This document shows positions 23,692 through 35,243 of a stretch of 64,000 nt of DNA, in pieces. The stretch is from Pontederia crassipes (taxonomy: Eukaryota; Streptophyta; Magnoliopsida; Commelinales; Pontederiaceae), in contig CM060188.1 in NCBI GenBank assembly GCA_030549335.1, positions 43,055,696 to 43,119,695 on the forward strand, written 5' to 3'. The notes beneath the pieces were generated by a model, which saw only the letters and a list, made by a program, of their open reading frames with translations, was not told the origin of the DNA and made no database searches. Within the stretch, counting starts at the first letter, position 1. Every line of letters starts with the position of its first letter. A program made the position numbers and the translations under genes.

Positions 23692-23849
23692 GCCACGCCG
23701 GCGCGCTTGTTGGAGCTACAGTCTCGGCTCGGCGACCCACGATGAAGAAGCCCACGAGAGGTAAGAAAACTACCCAGTCTACATTAGTAAACTCACAACT
23801 GTCTTTGTCTTCACAGGAGGGTGCCCCGACCTCACTCACGGGAATCAAA

Positions 23850-24523
23850 TGAAGATACTAAGTTGGAACTGTCGGGTGGGTAATGCAAGGTCCGGGACTG
23901 CCTCGCTGAGATGATAAAATGGAATAGTCCTGGCATCCTAATACTGCTAGAAACTCACACCAATCACCGTGATTCGGAGCACGTCATCCATTGTCAGGTC
24001 GCTCCTGGACTGGCCACTTCCTTGCCGGCTCCGGGGGCGCTGGGGTGTTCTGGTGGCTTGGTACTCAAACAACATCCAAGTGACACCGTTCCTTATTTTA
24101 CCTCAAGTTATACACGTTGTAGTATCTCAAAATAAATTTTCCTTTATTTTATCATGCATCTATGCTAATACTATTCCTATTGTGCGTATGAGTCTTTATG
24201 CTATGGCTTACATCCCCTGGGCCATAATTGGCGATTTAAACTCTTTAATTAATCACAGTGATAAGAGATGGGGTGCGATATTCAGGTTGACCAAATCCAT
24301 CCTTGCCCTCAGAGATCATATTGATTCTCAAGGCTTACTGACATCAAGCCTCGGGGGGCCAAATACACGGTGTAATAATCATTTTGGTAACGCCAGAATC
24401 CTTTGTAGGCTAGATAGAGTACTAGTCAATCAATGGCTCATGTCATTCCCTCAAACCACCTTAAATACATTACCTCTCACTGCCTCTGATCACTCTCCTA
24501 TCCTCATGATAACTGATGGTTAG
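23850..24523 (+). pseudogene. L1 ORF2 endonuclease domain, frameshifted
   Basis: The ORF2 start MKILSWNCRVGNARSG at 23850 is typical of plant L1 elements. After a stop the reading continues in other frames with GILILLETHTNHRDSEHVI, then WAIIGDLNSLINHSDKRWG, LCRLDRVLVNQWL and TASDHSPILM. These are the apurinic/apyrimidinic endonuclease motifs, including the Asp-His pair of SDHSP. At least two frameshifts and a stop inactivate it. Confidence 0.82.
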
Positions 24524-24779
24524 AAAACCTAGATCTTTCAAGTATGAAACATTTTGGTTTGAACCTAGGTTACTTATAACAGACACTTTGCCTATCTCAA
24601 ACAAATCAGTCTCAAGTGATGATCCAAATCTAGAGTCAATTGGTTGGGTAGGGGGATAAAAACACTAAAATTTTTCATATGTCCACCATTATAAGATAAA
24701 AAAATAATCAAATCAATTCAATCACCACTAGTGATAGACATGTCCTAACTGATGATACCTTGATTATGGATGCCTTCAT

Positions 24780-26130
24780 TAAGCATTATGAGCCCTGAAC
24801 CCTTTAACCATGATCCTTCCATCTGGGATGCTCTACCTAAGTTTAATCACATTTGGTGGGACAACTTGGTTTCCCCTATCACTGATCTTGATAGAGACTA
24901 ACTCTGGAGCCTGTGTTTAGGCAAGGCCCTAGCCCTCACTGTTGAATTTTATAAGAATTATTGGGACATTATTGGCCATGACATTTGCAACCATATTAGG
25001 AGTGCCCTATACACAAACACCCTGTCTAGTGATTGGACCAAAACTACTCTAGTATTCATACCTAAGAAGGACTTTTCCTTCTGGGTATGATTTTAGGCCT
25101 ATCTCTCGGTGTAATGTGCTTTACAGATCCACTATAAAATCCTTGCACAAAGGCTCAAACCAACTCTTGATAGTTTTGATTGACCAATGCCAATATGCAT
25201 TTATCTCATAGAGATCCATTCAGGATAATATTATCATTGCCCAAGACGTCACTCACTCCATTGCTAAGGGAAGAAAGAAATTCCTAATGCTTAAGGTTGA
25301 TATGGAAAAAGCTTTTGACAGGATACCCTGATCTGCCATGAAAATTATCCTCATTAGAATGGACTTCCCTCCCGTTTTATCAAATTTCCTACTTTCACAT
25401 GCAATATTAATGGCTCTATTTCTAGTTCTTTTATTAGCCATAGAGGTATTAGACAAGGTGACCCCATCTCCCCATACCTATTCATCCTTACCTCTCAGGT
25501 GCTCACCTCCCTGATCAACCATCAAGTCTCCTTAGGATCTTTAATCCCATATTCTATCAATACTTTTCAGCTTAGTCATCTAATGTTTGCATATGATTTG
25601 CTCATTTGCACTACAGTCACTAAATCTAACTACATTGCTCTCAAGAAAATATTTAAAGACTATGAAAGGTTGACTAATTAAAGGGTAAATTATGTTAAAT
25701 ATGAAATTTTCTTCCCCCCAAGATTGCCCCCATTAGGAAGCACACAATTCTGAGCACTCTTAATTCCAAAATTGGATCCTATCCATTTTCTTATCTGGGT
25801 GACCAGGCTGGTAAGGCCATCCTCATCAACTTTGTGATCAATTCCATTCCAATTTATGCTTTCAATTCCTCTTTCATTGCAAATGGTATTATCGATGTTA
25901 TTGAAAAGCACAATAGATCATTCTTCTGGAATCCTTGTGGTGGCAAGAGAGGTGCACACGAATCTGTCCAATTACCCAAGCCCTATGGGGGTTTGGGAAT
26001 AAAAAACCTAAAGTATATCTGCACTTCTCTCCTAGCTAAAATATCTCTGGGCCTCCTAAATAATAAAGACGCCCCCTGGATGCAGCTTGTTAGGCAAAAA
26101 TATGGTGTCATCCATCCCTGATCCTTATCA
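24780..26130 (+). pseudogene. L1 ORF2 reverse transcriptase domain, broken
   Basis: Fragments in shifting frames include GRKKFLMLKVDMEKAFDRI (25265-25325), GIRQGDPISPYLFIL (about 25450-25490) and MFAYDLLICT in place of the catalytic FADD. They also include NRSFFWNPCGGKRGAHESVQ and LPKPYGGLGIKNLKY (25905-26010). The order and spacing match plant L1 reverse transcriptases. The changed catalytic box and several stops show that it is dead. Confidence 0.82.
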
Positions 26131-26539
26131 AATCCCCCCAAATTCTCTGCTTGGTGCTGGAAAACAATTTTACACACTCTCGACAACATCAAGCTTGGTG
26201 TTATGGTTCAAATTGGGGATGAAAAAAATACTTCTGTCCTCCATGACCCTTGGATCTTCTCTGTGTTGTTCGCTTGGAAGCCTACTTACATAAATGTCAA
26301 CCTAATAACTGATAACATGATGGTCAATGAGCTCTTTTATGATAATAACTAAAAGTGCAATATGCTTGTTGAATTATTTGGACCTAACTTGATGAACTAC
26401 ATCCTTTCTATCTATTTGTACTGCCTGTGATGATACCTAGCATTGGGTGATAGATATCCATGGTGTTGCAAAAGCTAACTCTATTTATATATTCATTGTG
26501 GACAGGTCTTTACCACCATACTCACCTGGAAGGTCATCT

Positions 26540-26902
26540 TCGAGTCATAACATGTCTACTCAGCCCTCTTGGAACCTCCTTTGGCACCTGAGCATTGACC
26601 CAAAAATTAAAATATTCATCTGGAAGCTCCTCCATAGGAGGCTTCCCACTATTGATAGCATTCTGCGTTTTATTCCATCCAGCAACCTATCGTGCAAATT
26701 CTATGATTTTTACCTTAAGTCTGCTGAGCACCTTTTCTTTACTTGCCCTTTTACTTCACATTGGTCCATTGTTCAGGTCAATCTCAACTTTAGTTTTGAA
26801 CTTTTGTCTCACTGGCATGTGGGGTCCTGGCTGAGCGAGGGTTCTACCCTGATGCCTAGTTCAAAAGTAAAGTTGAGATCTATTATTGCAAACTATTTTT
26901 GA
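26540..26902 (+). pseudogene. L1 ORF2 zf-RVT region
   Basis: The frame reads WNLLWHLSIDPKIKIFIWKL, then RRLPTIDSILRF, CKFYDFYLKSAEHLFFTCPF and TSHW. This is the conserved zinc-binding tail after plant L1 reverse transcriptase. One expected Cys pair is partly altered (CKFYDF). The frame continues to a stop at 26900. Confidence 0.75.
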
Positions 26903-27043
26903 GACATCTGTCATGCTAGAAATGAGGCAGTGTTTAGATCCAAGATGGCAACTGCGGGCATAGTCTGGCAAAGAGTTCTGTCCACTCACAATGAATATGT
27001 TAATTGCTAGGTTCATGAGGCTTTTCACCCCCATGGTCCTTCT

Positions 27044-27507
27044 TTGGCTAGATGGGAGCCCTCGCTTGTGGGGTGGAGAAAACTAAACACTAATGCTGCT
27101 TTTGGGGCTTTTGGGGAAATCACGGGTTTGGATTTCGTTTGTCGCTCTCATGATATTTCTTTCGTGGTTGCAGGTGCGCTTGCTAGGCAATGCGCACTTA
27201 AGCATGGGCAATCCTCGAGGGAGTCAAGTATTGCTTACAAGCAAATATCTTATCGTTGCACATCAAATCTGATTATCAAATGCTCATGAATGCCATCAAT
27301 GAAGTTTCGAAGCCACCTTGTGCATTAAAGTCATACTTCCATCTCTTACAAATCATAGGATTTCACATTGAAATAGAAACTGTTGCACATTGTTTCGCTC
27401 ATTTTGCTCGTCATTCTTCGTACGACATTTTTCGGGAGCGCCACCCTCCTTCGGAGGTCCTCCAATTGTTGTATTTTGACTCCTTGCGTTGCTATATTAA
27501 TACATAA
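27044..27507 (+). pseudogene. L1 ORF2 RNase H-like domain
   Basis: The opening WRKLNTNAAFGAFGEITGL matches the start of the plant LINE RNase H domain (usually KLNTDGA; the catalytic Asp is replaced by Asn here). A frameshift near 27270 moves to a second frame with LHIKSDYQMLMNAINE and HCFAHFARHSSYD, and a stop at 27505. It ends the element just before its A-rich tail. Confidence 0.75.
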
Positions 27508-27534
27508 TTCTCTTTTCCTAAAAAAAGATACTAA

Positions 27535-27989
27535 GTTACAACAATTAATACAAAAAAAATCAATATTTGTGAATGGAGAATTCGACTAGGGTTACAAACT
27601 ATTATGTAAACACTTAGTCAAATTATTTTCATTGCTCTTTAATATATACAACAGTGAAATAAACTCTGAAATATAGACACTACACAAACAAATAAATAAA
27701 TAAATGACTAAAGACGATTCATAAAAGCTATGAAAAATAATTTAAGTGCATGTTAAAATATGCATATGCATAAATGACTTGGGGATACAAGTGACCGGTA
27801 GTTTGATATGCTCCCCACATATATATATATATATATATTTTTTTTTTTATTTGGGTAAAGATTTGTTCTCCATCTTTTGCTGTCCTTGTAGTTGCAGAAG
27901 ATGTCAGGATCAAGTACCTCACAAACTTTTGTTATATGATAATTTGGTCTTTTGTTTACAAAGGAAAAAGTTCACTTAATTTTTTTATG
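27535..27989. other. gene-free stretch with AT and poly-T runs
   Basis: No gene is visible. A (TA)n run followed by poly-T lies at 27820-27849. Confidence 0.5.
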
Positions 27990-27990
27990 G

Positions 27991-28672
27991 GATGTGTTTA
28001 GATGGTTCCCAAGCGAAATATTTTCGTCACGTGATCTTCCGCAGGAACATTTGGCGAAATATTTCCGCGAAATGTTCTTATTCTTTTTTTTCAACTCCAG
28101 CCGCAATATTTGACTTTTTTTTTAATTTCATCTATTTTTTTAATTATTTTATAATGTATGTATATATAATTTATAATATATTAATACATTATTAAGGATA
28201 TTATAAAATAATTTATTAAATGTCATTAATTAAAAACTATAAAATAATTAGTTCTAATAATTAATAAATATTTTATTAATTAAACTATTCAATTATTTTT
28301 TAAAAAATATATTATATTTGGATATTAAAATGTACATAAATTATAATATTAATAATATTTAAAATATTTAAAATATTTAAAATATTTAATCAAAATAAAT
28401 AAAAATAATATTAATAATATAACGATTTACGTAAATTATAATATTAATAATATATTCTTATTTACTATAATTTTATACCTCATAAAATAATAAATTATAT
28501 TCTTAGTTCTTATTTTTTATCCAAACACCCACTAAAACTTATTCATCACATCAACTTTTTAAATCATCATTATTACACTTTTTCATCCAAACACCAATCC
28601 AAATTTTTCTATCACATCAATTAGTTCTCGAGAACAAAAGTTCTCTCAATATTCTCGTACCAAATGCAGCCA
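27991..28672. mobile_element. AT-rich MITE-like element
   Basis: The left edge reads GGATGTGTTTAGATGG and the reverse complement of the right edge reads GGCTGCATTTGGTACG. A possible 3-bp duplication ATG lies on each side. Just inside, GAAATATTTTCG on the left resembles GAGAATATTG on the right. The core is AT-rich and non-coding. The layout resembles PIF/Harbinger- or hAT-type MITEs, and the inner words recur at 13680-13790. The class is not certain. Confidence 0.45.
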
Positions 28673-29083
28673 TGATGTCCACCAAATATGTTCGGTGTGT
28701 GTCAAAGTTAAAAAGATAAACTTATTTCTTGACTAGTCTAATGATTAAAAGATTCAAAATCGTTTAAGATTCAACTCTGATATAAAAAAAGAATCACACT
28801 AGTATAAAAATTCGACAAATTAAATAATTTTGTCAGGATATAAATTGATCTGGTTGTTTTGGATAAGTATTTTATCATTAATCCTCTAATGTAAACCCAT
28901 GAAAAACACTAATTACTGTTCATATAAAATGCTTGTTGAAAGAAAAAAAACTATTATATATATATATATATATATATATTCCTCAATCGTAATATTACGA
29001 CAATAATAGTTCTATTATTGTGTTGCTAGGAAGTGGCAAAAGGGAATCGGATGGCCTCACCAAACGGAGGGTCCAAATCCCGC
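28673..29083. other. gene-free stretch upstream of DiT1
   Basis: AT-rich, with a (TA)n run at 28955-28979. No gene is seen. The base composition changes abruptly to mixed or GC-rich at about 29030, where the proximal promoter begins. Confidence 0.5.
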
Positions 29084-29189
29084 CACGTGGACAGAGGATT
29101 AGCCCATGGCAATCATCGAACCCTCCAGCGATGTCCCCATGTGGGGTCCACATGGGTCCAGTTCTGCATTCGTGTCTGACGTACACGTG
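29084..29189 (+). promoter_or_regulatory. two G-boxes upstream of DiT1
   Basis: CACGTG occurs at 29084-29089 (in GCCACGTGGAC) and at 29184-29189 (in GACGTACACGTGTCACC), about 490 and 390 bp before the start codon. The second sits in a dense ACGT context. G-boxes bind bZIP and bHLH factors and are common in light-regulated genes, in keeping with a photorespiratory transporter. Function is inferred. Confidence 0.5.
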
Positions 29190-29309
29190 TCACCTCCTTT
29201 GACACTGCCATCCCCTCGAGGGGAGGTGCGCGTGATCTAACTCGACTCACGTCGTGCGCGCGCGGTATCTTCTCGCTCCTTAATCACCGTCCGATCCCCA
29301 TTGTGCGGT

Positions 29310-29572
29310 GATAAAAGGGACCATTGTTTAGTTCGTTCTCTTCTCTCTCTCTCCTCCCTCGATTCCTCCGAAGTCGCCATCTCTTTTTTTTTTTCTCTCA
29401 CGGTCTCTCTTTTTCTTACTTCTCCCATTCTCTCTCTCTCTCTCTCTCTCTCTCACTCACACACACCACATCGCACTCTTCGAAGAGGAGGAGAAGAAGC
29501 GGCGGAGGAGAAACGAAGAATTTTCTTTCTTTTTTTTTTTGTTTAATCTCGTGATCTCGACCTCCGCCACCA
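29310..29572 (+). promoter_or_regulatory. TATA-like box and CT-rich leader of DiT1
   Basis: GATAAAAGG at 29310-29318 is the best TATA-like element. A CT-rich tract with a (CT)n run at 29429-29452 then forms the likely 5' leader down to the start codon at 29573. CT-rich leaders are common in plant genes for plastid proteins. The transcription start was not fixed. Confidence 0.5.
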
Positions 29573-32496
29573 ATGGCGACCTCGGCCGCCCTCTTCGCTT
29601 CGTCCAGCCCCCTCTGCTTCCGTCCTCCCCTCCGCCGCCGCCTCCCCCTCCGTGCCCCCGTCTCCGCCCGTCAGAATCACACCTTCACCTCCCTCCGATC
29701 GCTCCCCGCCCTCCCCAAATCCCTCCGCGGCGTCGGCCCGACTCCGGCCAATGGACCCCTCTCCCTCGCCGTCCGCGCATCCGCCACTGGAGGAGCCGCA
29801 GCCGCCCCGGCTCCCGCCCCGAGTCCCCCCTGGCAGGGCGCCGCTTTGAAGCCCCTCGCCGCTTCCATCGCCACAGGCGTCCTCATCTGGTTCCTCCCCT
29901 CCCCTGCCGGCGTCTCTCGCGTCGCCTGGCAGCTCCTCGCCATCTTCCTCGCCACCATCGTCGGCATCATCACGCAGCCGCTGCCCCTCGGCGCCGTCGC
30001 CCTGATGGGCCTCGGCGCCTCCGTCCTCACCCGCACCCTCCCGTTCGCCGCGGCGTTCTCCGCCTTCGGCGATCCCATCCCCTGGCTCATCGCCCTCGCC
30101 TTCTTCTTCGCCCGGGGCTTCATTAAGACCGGCCTCGGCAACCGCATCGCGTATCAGTTCGTCTCCCTCTTTGGCAGCTCCTCCCTCGGCCTCGGCTACA
30201 GCCTTGTCTTCTCCGAGGCCCTCCTCGCCCCCGCCATTCCTTCAGTTTCCGCTCGCGCTGGTGGCATCTTCCTCCCGCTGGTTAAATCTCTCTGCGCCGC
30301 CTGCGGCAGCAACGTCGGCGACGGCACTGAGAACCGCCTCGGCTCCTGGCTGATGCTCACCTGCTTCCAGACCTCCGTCATATCGTCCTCCATGTTCCTC
30401 ACGGCAATGGCCGCTAACCCGCTTGCCGCAAATCTTACCTTCAATACCATAAAGCAGAGCATCGGATGGACCGATTGGGCTGTGGCCGCCATCGTACCTG
30501 GACTAATCTCGCTGGTCGTGGTGCCCCTGCTGCTCTACGTGATCTACCCGCCCACGGTGAAGAGCAGCCCAGACGCTCCCAAGCTTGCCAAAGAGAAGTT
30601 GGAGAAGATGGGGCCGATGACTAAGAACGAGATCATCATGGCCGCAACATTGTTTCTAACGGTAAAAATGATGCTTCTTTTTCATACTGTTACAGATTAC
30701 AAGATTTTACTGGACTCTATAGGTTGCAAAGATGCATCAGTAAATTAGTTAATGAAGATCCAATTTTAATCAGCGGATCTCCAAAGTCATTTAATTACAA
30801 GTAGAATTAGCTTACTAAGTTCTTACTGTTTTGATGACCATGAATAACATACTTTGCATGATAATTTTCTGGATGTTGTAGAAGTTACAATTAATGTTTT
30901 GAATATTTGTAGATAGTACATCTGAGAAAAAGCGTCCTGAAAACTATGATCAATGATGTTTACTTGATAAAGTCTATTAATTTGTTGTATTCCAGCTTAC
31001 TAGATAAAAGGCCTAAAAGAGGCACAATGTGCCATTAGTTTCTTTACCCTTATAATTTCTGTTAGTTTCATTATGCAAATATTATTGTTTTCTGGCGTTC
31101 TTGTTGTTGTCTTTACATTGTGTCTTTGATGTTCAATCATATTTGTTTGTTCCTATGTTTCATATGATATTTCCGTCGGCGGATCAACGTTTTGATATGT
31201 TAAAAAAACTCAGATTAACTGCTTCAGTGCTTTCAATATTTATGTTCAAGTTATAAGAATGATCTTGTTTTTTTTTTTTGTTTATATCTGTATTGGAATC
31301 TTTTGATTTCCTTGCATCTTTATGATCATGTCTTTTGTCGTTGTTAAGATTAATAATGTGCATGTCTTTGGTGTGGTTCATGCAAGTAATAAACAAAATA
31401 GTTTGACGCCATTTTCCATGCTAAGTTTTCTACTCATATATATTGGATTTGTAAACAATCATGGCAGCTTTTTTAACAATGGTTGCAGAAATAGATTGTG
31501 AGCTATTGCTTTTATGTCCTTGAGGAAACAGGTAGGGCTTTGGATTTTTGGAGGAGCACTGAAAGTGGATGCCGTAACAGCTGCCATTCTTGGCTTGTCT
31601 ATACTTCTAACTACAGGTGTTGTTACATGGAAAGAATGCTTGGCAGAAGCAGTGGCCTGGGACACTCTTACTTGGTTTGCTGCACTAATTGCAATGGCTG
31701 GATATTTAAACAAATATGGTTTAATATCCTGGTTTAGCGAGACAGTTGTGAAGGTACACTTATTTTCTCAAAATCTGCTAGGATTTGTTTGGTTGACTAT
31801 GTAAAAGTGCACTAATCTGTTATATTTCCTGCATTTTTCAGTACCACTGTTGTTTCTCTTATTTTTTTATTATAATTCTAGTTCTTCTAGTCATTCTATT
31901 AGTGTTATCAATTGTTTGTGTAAAATATGATATCATTTTTCCAGAAAACAAGCATAAAAATTTTGTAATATTCTGTTTATATTGTCCATGTCGTAGTTTG
32001 TTATTTCGATTTTACGTATAGTATTTTATACAATTATACTTTTTTTATGATACGAACTTCGTTTTTCAAACTGTGAAATGGGCTTTTGGCTGGGAGCTTC
32101 CTATATTCACTAACATTTACTGTGTTAATCCAGTTTGTCGGAGGGTTGGGTCTCTCATGGCAGGCCTCATTTGGTATTTTGGTATTACTGTACTTCTATT
32201 CCCACTACTTCTTCGCAAGTGGCGCAGCACACATTGGAGCTATGTTCACAGCCTTCTTGTCTGTGGCCAGTGCTCTGGGTACCCCTCCCCTCTTTGCAGC
32301 CATGGTGCTCTCATTTCTTTCCAACCTCATGGGTGGTCTCACCCATTATGGCATAGGATCTGCACCAGTTTTCTACGGAGCAAACTACGTGCCGCTTGCA
32401 AAATGGTGGGGCTATGGATTTGTCGTCTCAGTTGTTAACATCGTTATTTGGCTTGGCATTGGGGGGTTCTGGTGGAAAACAATTGGCTTATGGTGA
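29573..32496 (+). CDS. DiT1: plastid 2-oxoglutarate/malate translocator (DiT1)
   Basis: DiT1 sits in the inner envelope of the chloroplast. It exchanges 2-oxoglutarate from the cytosol for stromal malate, feeding ammonia re-assimilation by GS/GOGAT during photorespiration and helping to export reducing power. Exons read 29573-30661, 31532-31753 and 32134-32496, all phase 0 and GT-AG, giving 557 residues, the usual length for DiT1. The first ~70 residues, rich in Ala, Ser, Arg and Pro, are a plastid transit peptide. The rest is a divalent anion:Na+ symporter family domain with about a dozen hydrophobic helices. Conserved blocks include CGSNVGDGTENRLGSWLMLT, MTKNEIIMAATL, VTWKECLAEAVAWDTLTWFA and the C-terminal YGANYVPLAKWWGYG. 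Exon 1 is far more GC-rich than exons 2 and 3. The 2-oxoglutarate rather than glutamate (DiT2) subtype is chosen from these blocks and the three-exon layout. Confidence 0.93.
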
Positions 32497-34300
32497 AGGA
32501 AGTCCCATATGCCTTCAGCTATTGATTTGTGCATGCTCCCTATACAGCGACATTCTTTGACTTCTCTGTTGTCTTGGGAAATTTAGCTTCCTTTTCGGAG
32601 TGCAGATTCAACAAAATTTACTCGAGCAAGATCGTAGGGATACAGATTTTGCCAGCATATAGTTATCATGGTTATAAAACCGTATCTATTCTTTCTCGCT
32701 GGAGCAATTTTTTCCAGTCGATTTTGTATAACCAGAAATTGCTTTGACAATTTTTCCAGTCGATTTTGTATCATCAGAAATTGTTTTGGCACCTTTTTTC
32801 TCGAAATATTTGCGCATAATAATTTATCTTTTGTCATTTTTTTTTCTTTGCATACAATTTCACCAGTGCTCACGCAATTGGAATAGGCATGAATTTGAGC
32901 AATATATCACTGTGGACCCAGATGGTATTCAACGTTCTTGTTTGACATTTTGAAAGCCTTGTCAAGATTTATGTATATATGAGGAAATATGGTATTTCTT
33001 CATTACCTTTTTGGTGACAGGATTAAATCCAAAAGCTTGTACGGTTATTCAACATGTTTATGTTTTCGTTGTTATAATTATCAATTTAATTTAGTAATAA
33101 TCTGTTACATTAATTAGGTGACTCGCCTACTCTATTTGCTAATGTCTAAAAAGCATAATCTTTGCGAAACTAACTGTTCATCAATCGGGCATTCATTGCC
33201 AGTCAATTTATTTCCTCTCGAATGCATATTTTTCTTCCTCAACTCAAAACTCTGTACATGTTTCGACTGTGTTCATGGCCAAATTCATCATGTGGTGGAG
33301 GAATAAGATTCTCCTCCACTGTCTTTATTGTTTTGATTCGATTCCTTCATTTTCATGGCACATTAATCACAGGATACAATGGAGTCATATCTTTTGGCCC
33401 AATATGTTATTTTCATTTCCAGTAATTGTTATGTATATGCAATCATACATACACTAAGGAACTAGTCAATAGAACTGATTTTCCTGCTTAATAACAATGT
33501 ACAGTCTGCATCAGTTCACCCCCAGATGTTTGGCTTCCTTTCACTGAGAGGAAAAAAGTAATGACTGAGTATTTGCAGAGGATGTGATGAGTATTTGGCA
33601 ACATTTGTAACATATTACTTCCTCAGCAGAATTTTATGACACCCCTCGTCAACTTCTTAAACCCTCACTAGTGGCAGTGGTGGATGTTCTGCCCCTCATT
33701 AATATCAGTTGATAGAGGATCCTCCCTCCCTCCCTCCCTCGGTAATATTGTTGAGGAAGTCATCAAGCACAAACAAACTTGCGACGACAATTTCATCCCT
33801 TACTAACATTGTCGATGGCAAGGGGTTTATCATTAGTGACAAGGAATTTATCAGTCGTTAACAATATTACTAATGGTCACTGTCATTAGTGTGCAAGGTC
33901 CCATTCCTCACAAACTTGCAATGTAGGATTCATCCCTTCTATTAATAAGCATGAAGGATCCTTATCAAATTAGAAAAGCATATATCCCCCATCAATATTT
34001 ATTGATAATAAATCTTAACCATCGGTCTATCATTGAACTCTTACGCAATAAATCTTTCCACACATACGAGGCAATAAAGTTGCCTAGGTTTCGCTGCTCT
34101 CTAGCAGGATTTCGAGGCAAATTCCCCCAAAATCTAGAGACTACAAGATTTTATGTCTATCTATTATGTATTAAAAACTATTCAAGTGTAGTAAAATTAT
34201 ACAAAAATTTAATCCTACCTCATCATTGTGCTGCATTGGTGCTTCTTGTTCTTGGCCTTTGGTGGGTGGAGGGGTTGACATAGCATCAAGCTTTATTGGT
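32497..34300. other. DiT1 3' UTR and gene-free stretch
   Basis: The 3' UTR of DiT1 starts at 32497; its end is not clear. Two near-identical copies of ATTTTTCCAGTCGATTTTGTAT lie at about 32706 and 32751, a local 45-bp tandem repeat. A (CCTC)n run lies at 33723-33739. No other gene was recognised. Confidence 0.5.
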
Positions 34301-34369
34301 TCATCAAGTCGCTCCTTAGGTCAACTCTTTTGAATTTCTTTCTTGGATTGATTTTAGGTTGATCAGGGA

Positions 34370-34920
34370 ATATGAATATGAATGGGAACCTAGTAGAGGA
34401 ACCCAAGCTGCCCAGCAATTTGATTTTTCAAAATTTTGTTATGAGCAGCTAATCCTTCGATTCTTGAGAATAATTGCTGCATGGTTTCTTCATGTTTTAT
34501 CAATTTGTCACTTTGTTTCTCCTATTGAGTTAGCATAGAGTATTATTTCTTCATTGGACTCTCCACCATGACTCAAAATTTTCTTTTAGAAGTTGTGTCA
34601 CAAATTGCTTCATTGGACTCTAATAGCATCATTGAATGCTTTATTGCATTTAAATGTGTCACAAATATCCATTAAAGCAATCAAATGCTTATTAGAATCC
34701 TTTGTTGGTAGATCCTCAAATTGATTGTTATTGAAAATCACCAATAGAGCAAGATTAAGCTGGAAATTATTTCCGTGAACATCTAGCCTAGCCATTCTTG
34801 AAGCTAAACAAATTGTAGTTGGTGTGTATAACTCTTGGAGTGGCCTTTGAGCATTGAGGTTATTGGCCATTTCTATGTTTTCTCTAGCTAGTTTAGCTTG
34901 TCCCCTCAAATGCCTTTGTT
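34370..34920 (-). pseudogene. Athila/Tat-type gag remnant
   Basis: On the - strand the frame (34909 to 34610) carries LNAQRPLQELYTPT, VIFNNNQFEDLPTKDSNKHL and IALMDICDTFKCN. These match the gag of Athila-type Ty3/gypsy elements, where a 'PL.EL..P' start is followed by a 'F.GL..EDP..HL..F' block. Downstream (34560-34370), after stops, comes a Gln-rich coiled-coil tail (MQQLFSRIEGLAAHNKILK). The gag begins about 300 bp from the primer-binding site at 35221, as expected for its own 5' end. Confidence 0.75.
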
Positions 34921-35220
34921 CAACTCTTAGAAGACTCAGATTGCATCTCTTTCAAAATTAGCTTCTTGAAGCTCTTCCTCAATGTTAAAACTTGACATAC
35001 AAAATAACATTGGAGTAGATTAGTTAATGAAAACAGATATAGATGCAACAATGTTCAATCTGAAAGAAAGAAAGAAAACCACTATGAAAGAAACAAAGTT
35101 ACAATATAATGAAAATAAACTAGCGGAGGTATTGATTATAAACAACCAGATGATATATAAATAATGATAATGTTGAATTTAATTCAATCAAAGCAAAGTC
35201 TAAAAATAAATTCAAAACGT

Positions 35221-35238
35221 TTCTTGATAATGACACCA
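35221..35238 (-). other. degenerate tRNA-Asp primer-binding site
   Basis: On the - strand the sequence is TGGTGTCATTATCAAGAA. It matches 10 of 18 bases of the Athila-type primer-binding site TGGCGCCGTTGCCGGGGA. All eight differences are C-to-T or G-to-A, as expected from decay of methylated cytosines. It lies 5 bp outside the LTR end. Confidence 0.7.
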
Positions 35239-35243
35239 AATCT

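Larger units (their letters stand above)
23225..27530 (+). mobile_element. decayed L1-type LINE
   Basis: Fragments occur in L1 order on the + strand: ORF1 N-terminus, endonuclease, reverse transcriptase, zinc-binding reverse transcriptase tail (zf-RVT) and RNase H, then a short A-rich end (CCTAAAAAAAGATAC). Stops and frameshifts break every domain, so it is inactive. The short AAGATAC at both edges (near 23208 and 27526) may be a worn target duplication, but this is weak. The element differs in family from the RTE element at 19490. Confidence 0.85.

Noticed and set aside
29677-30147. 156-codon frame on the - strand
   Set aside because: It is the antisense of DiT1 exon 1, open only because of GC-rich codons.
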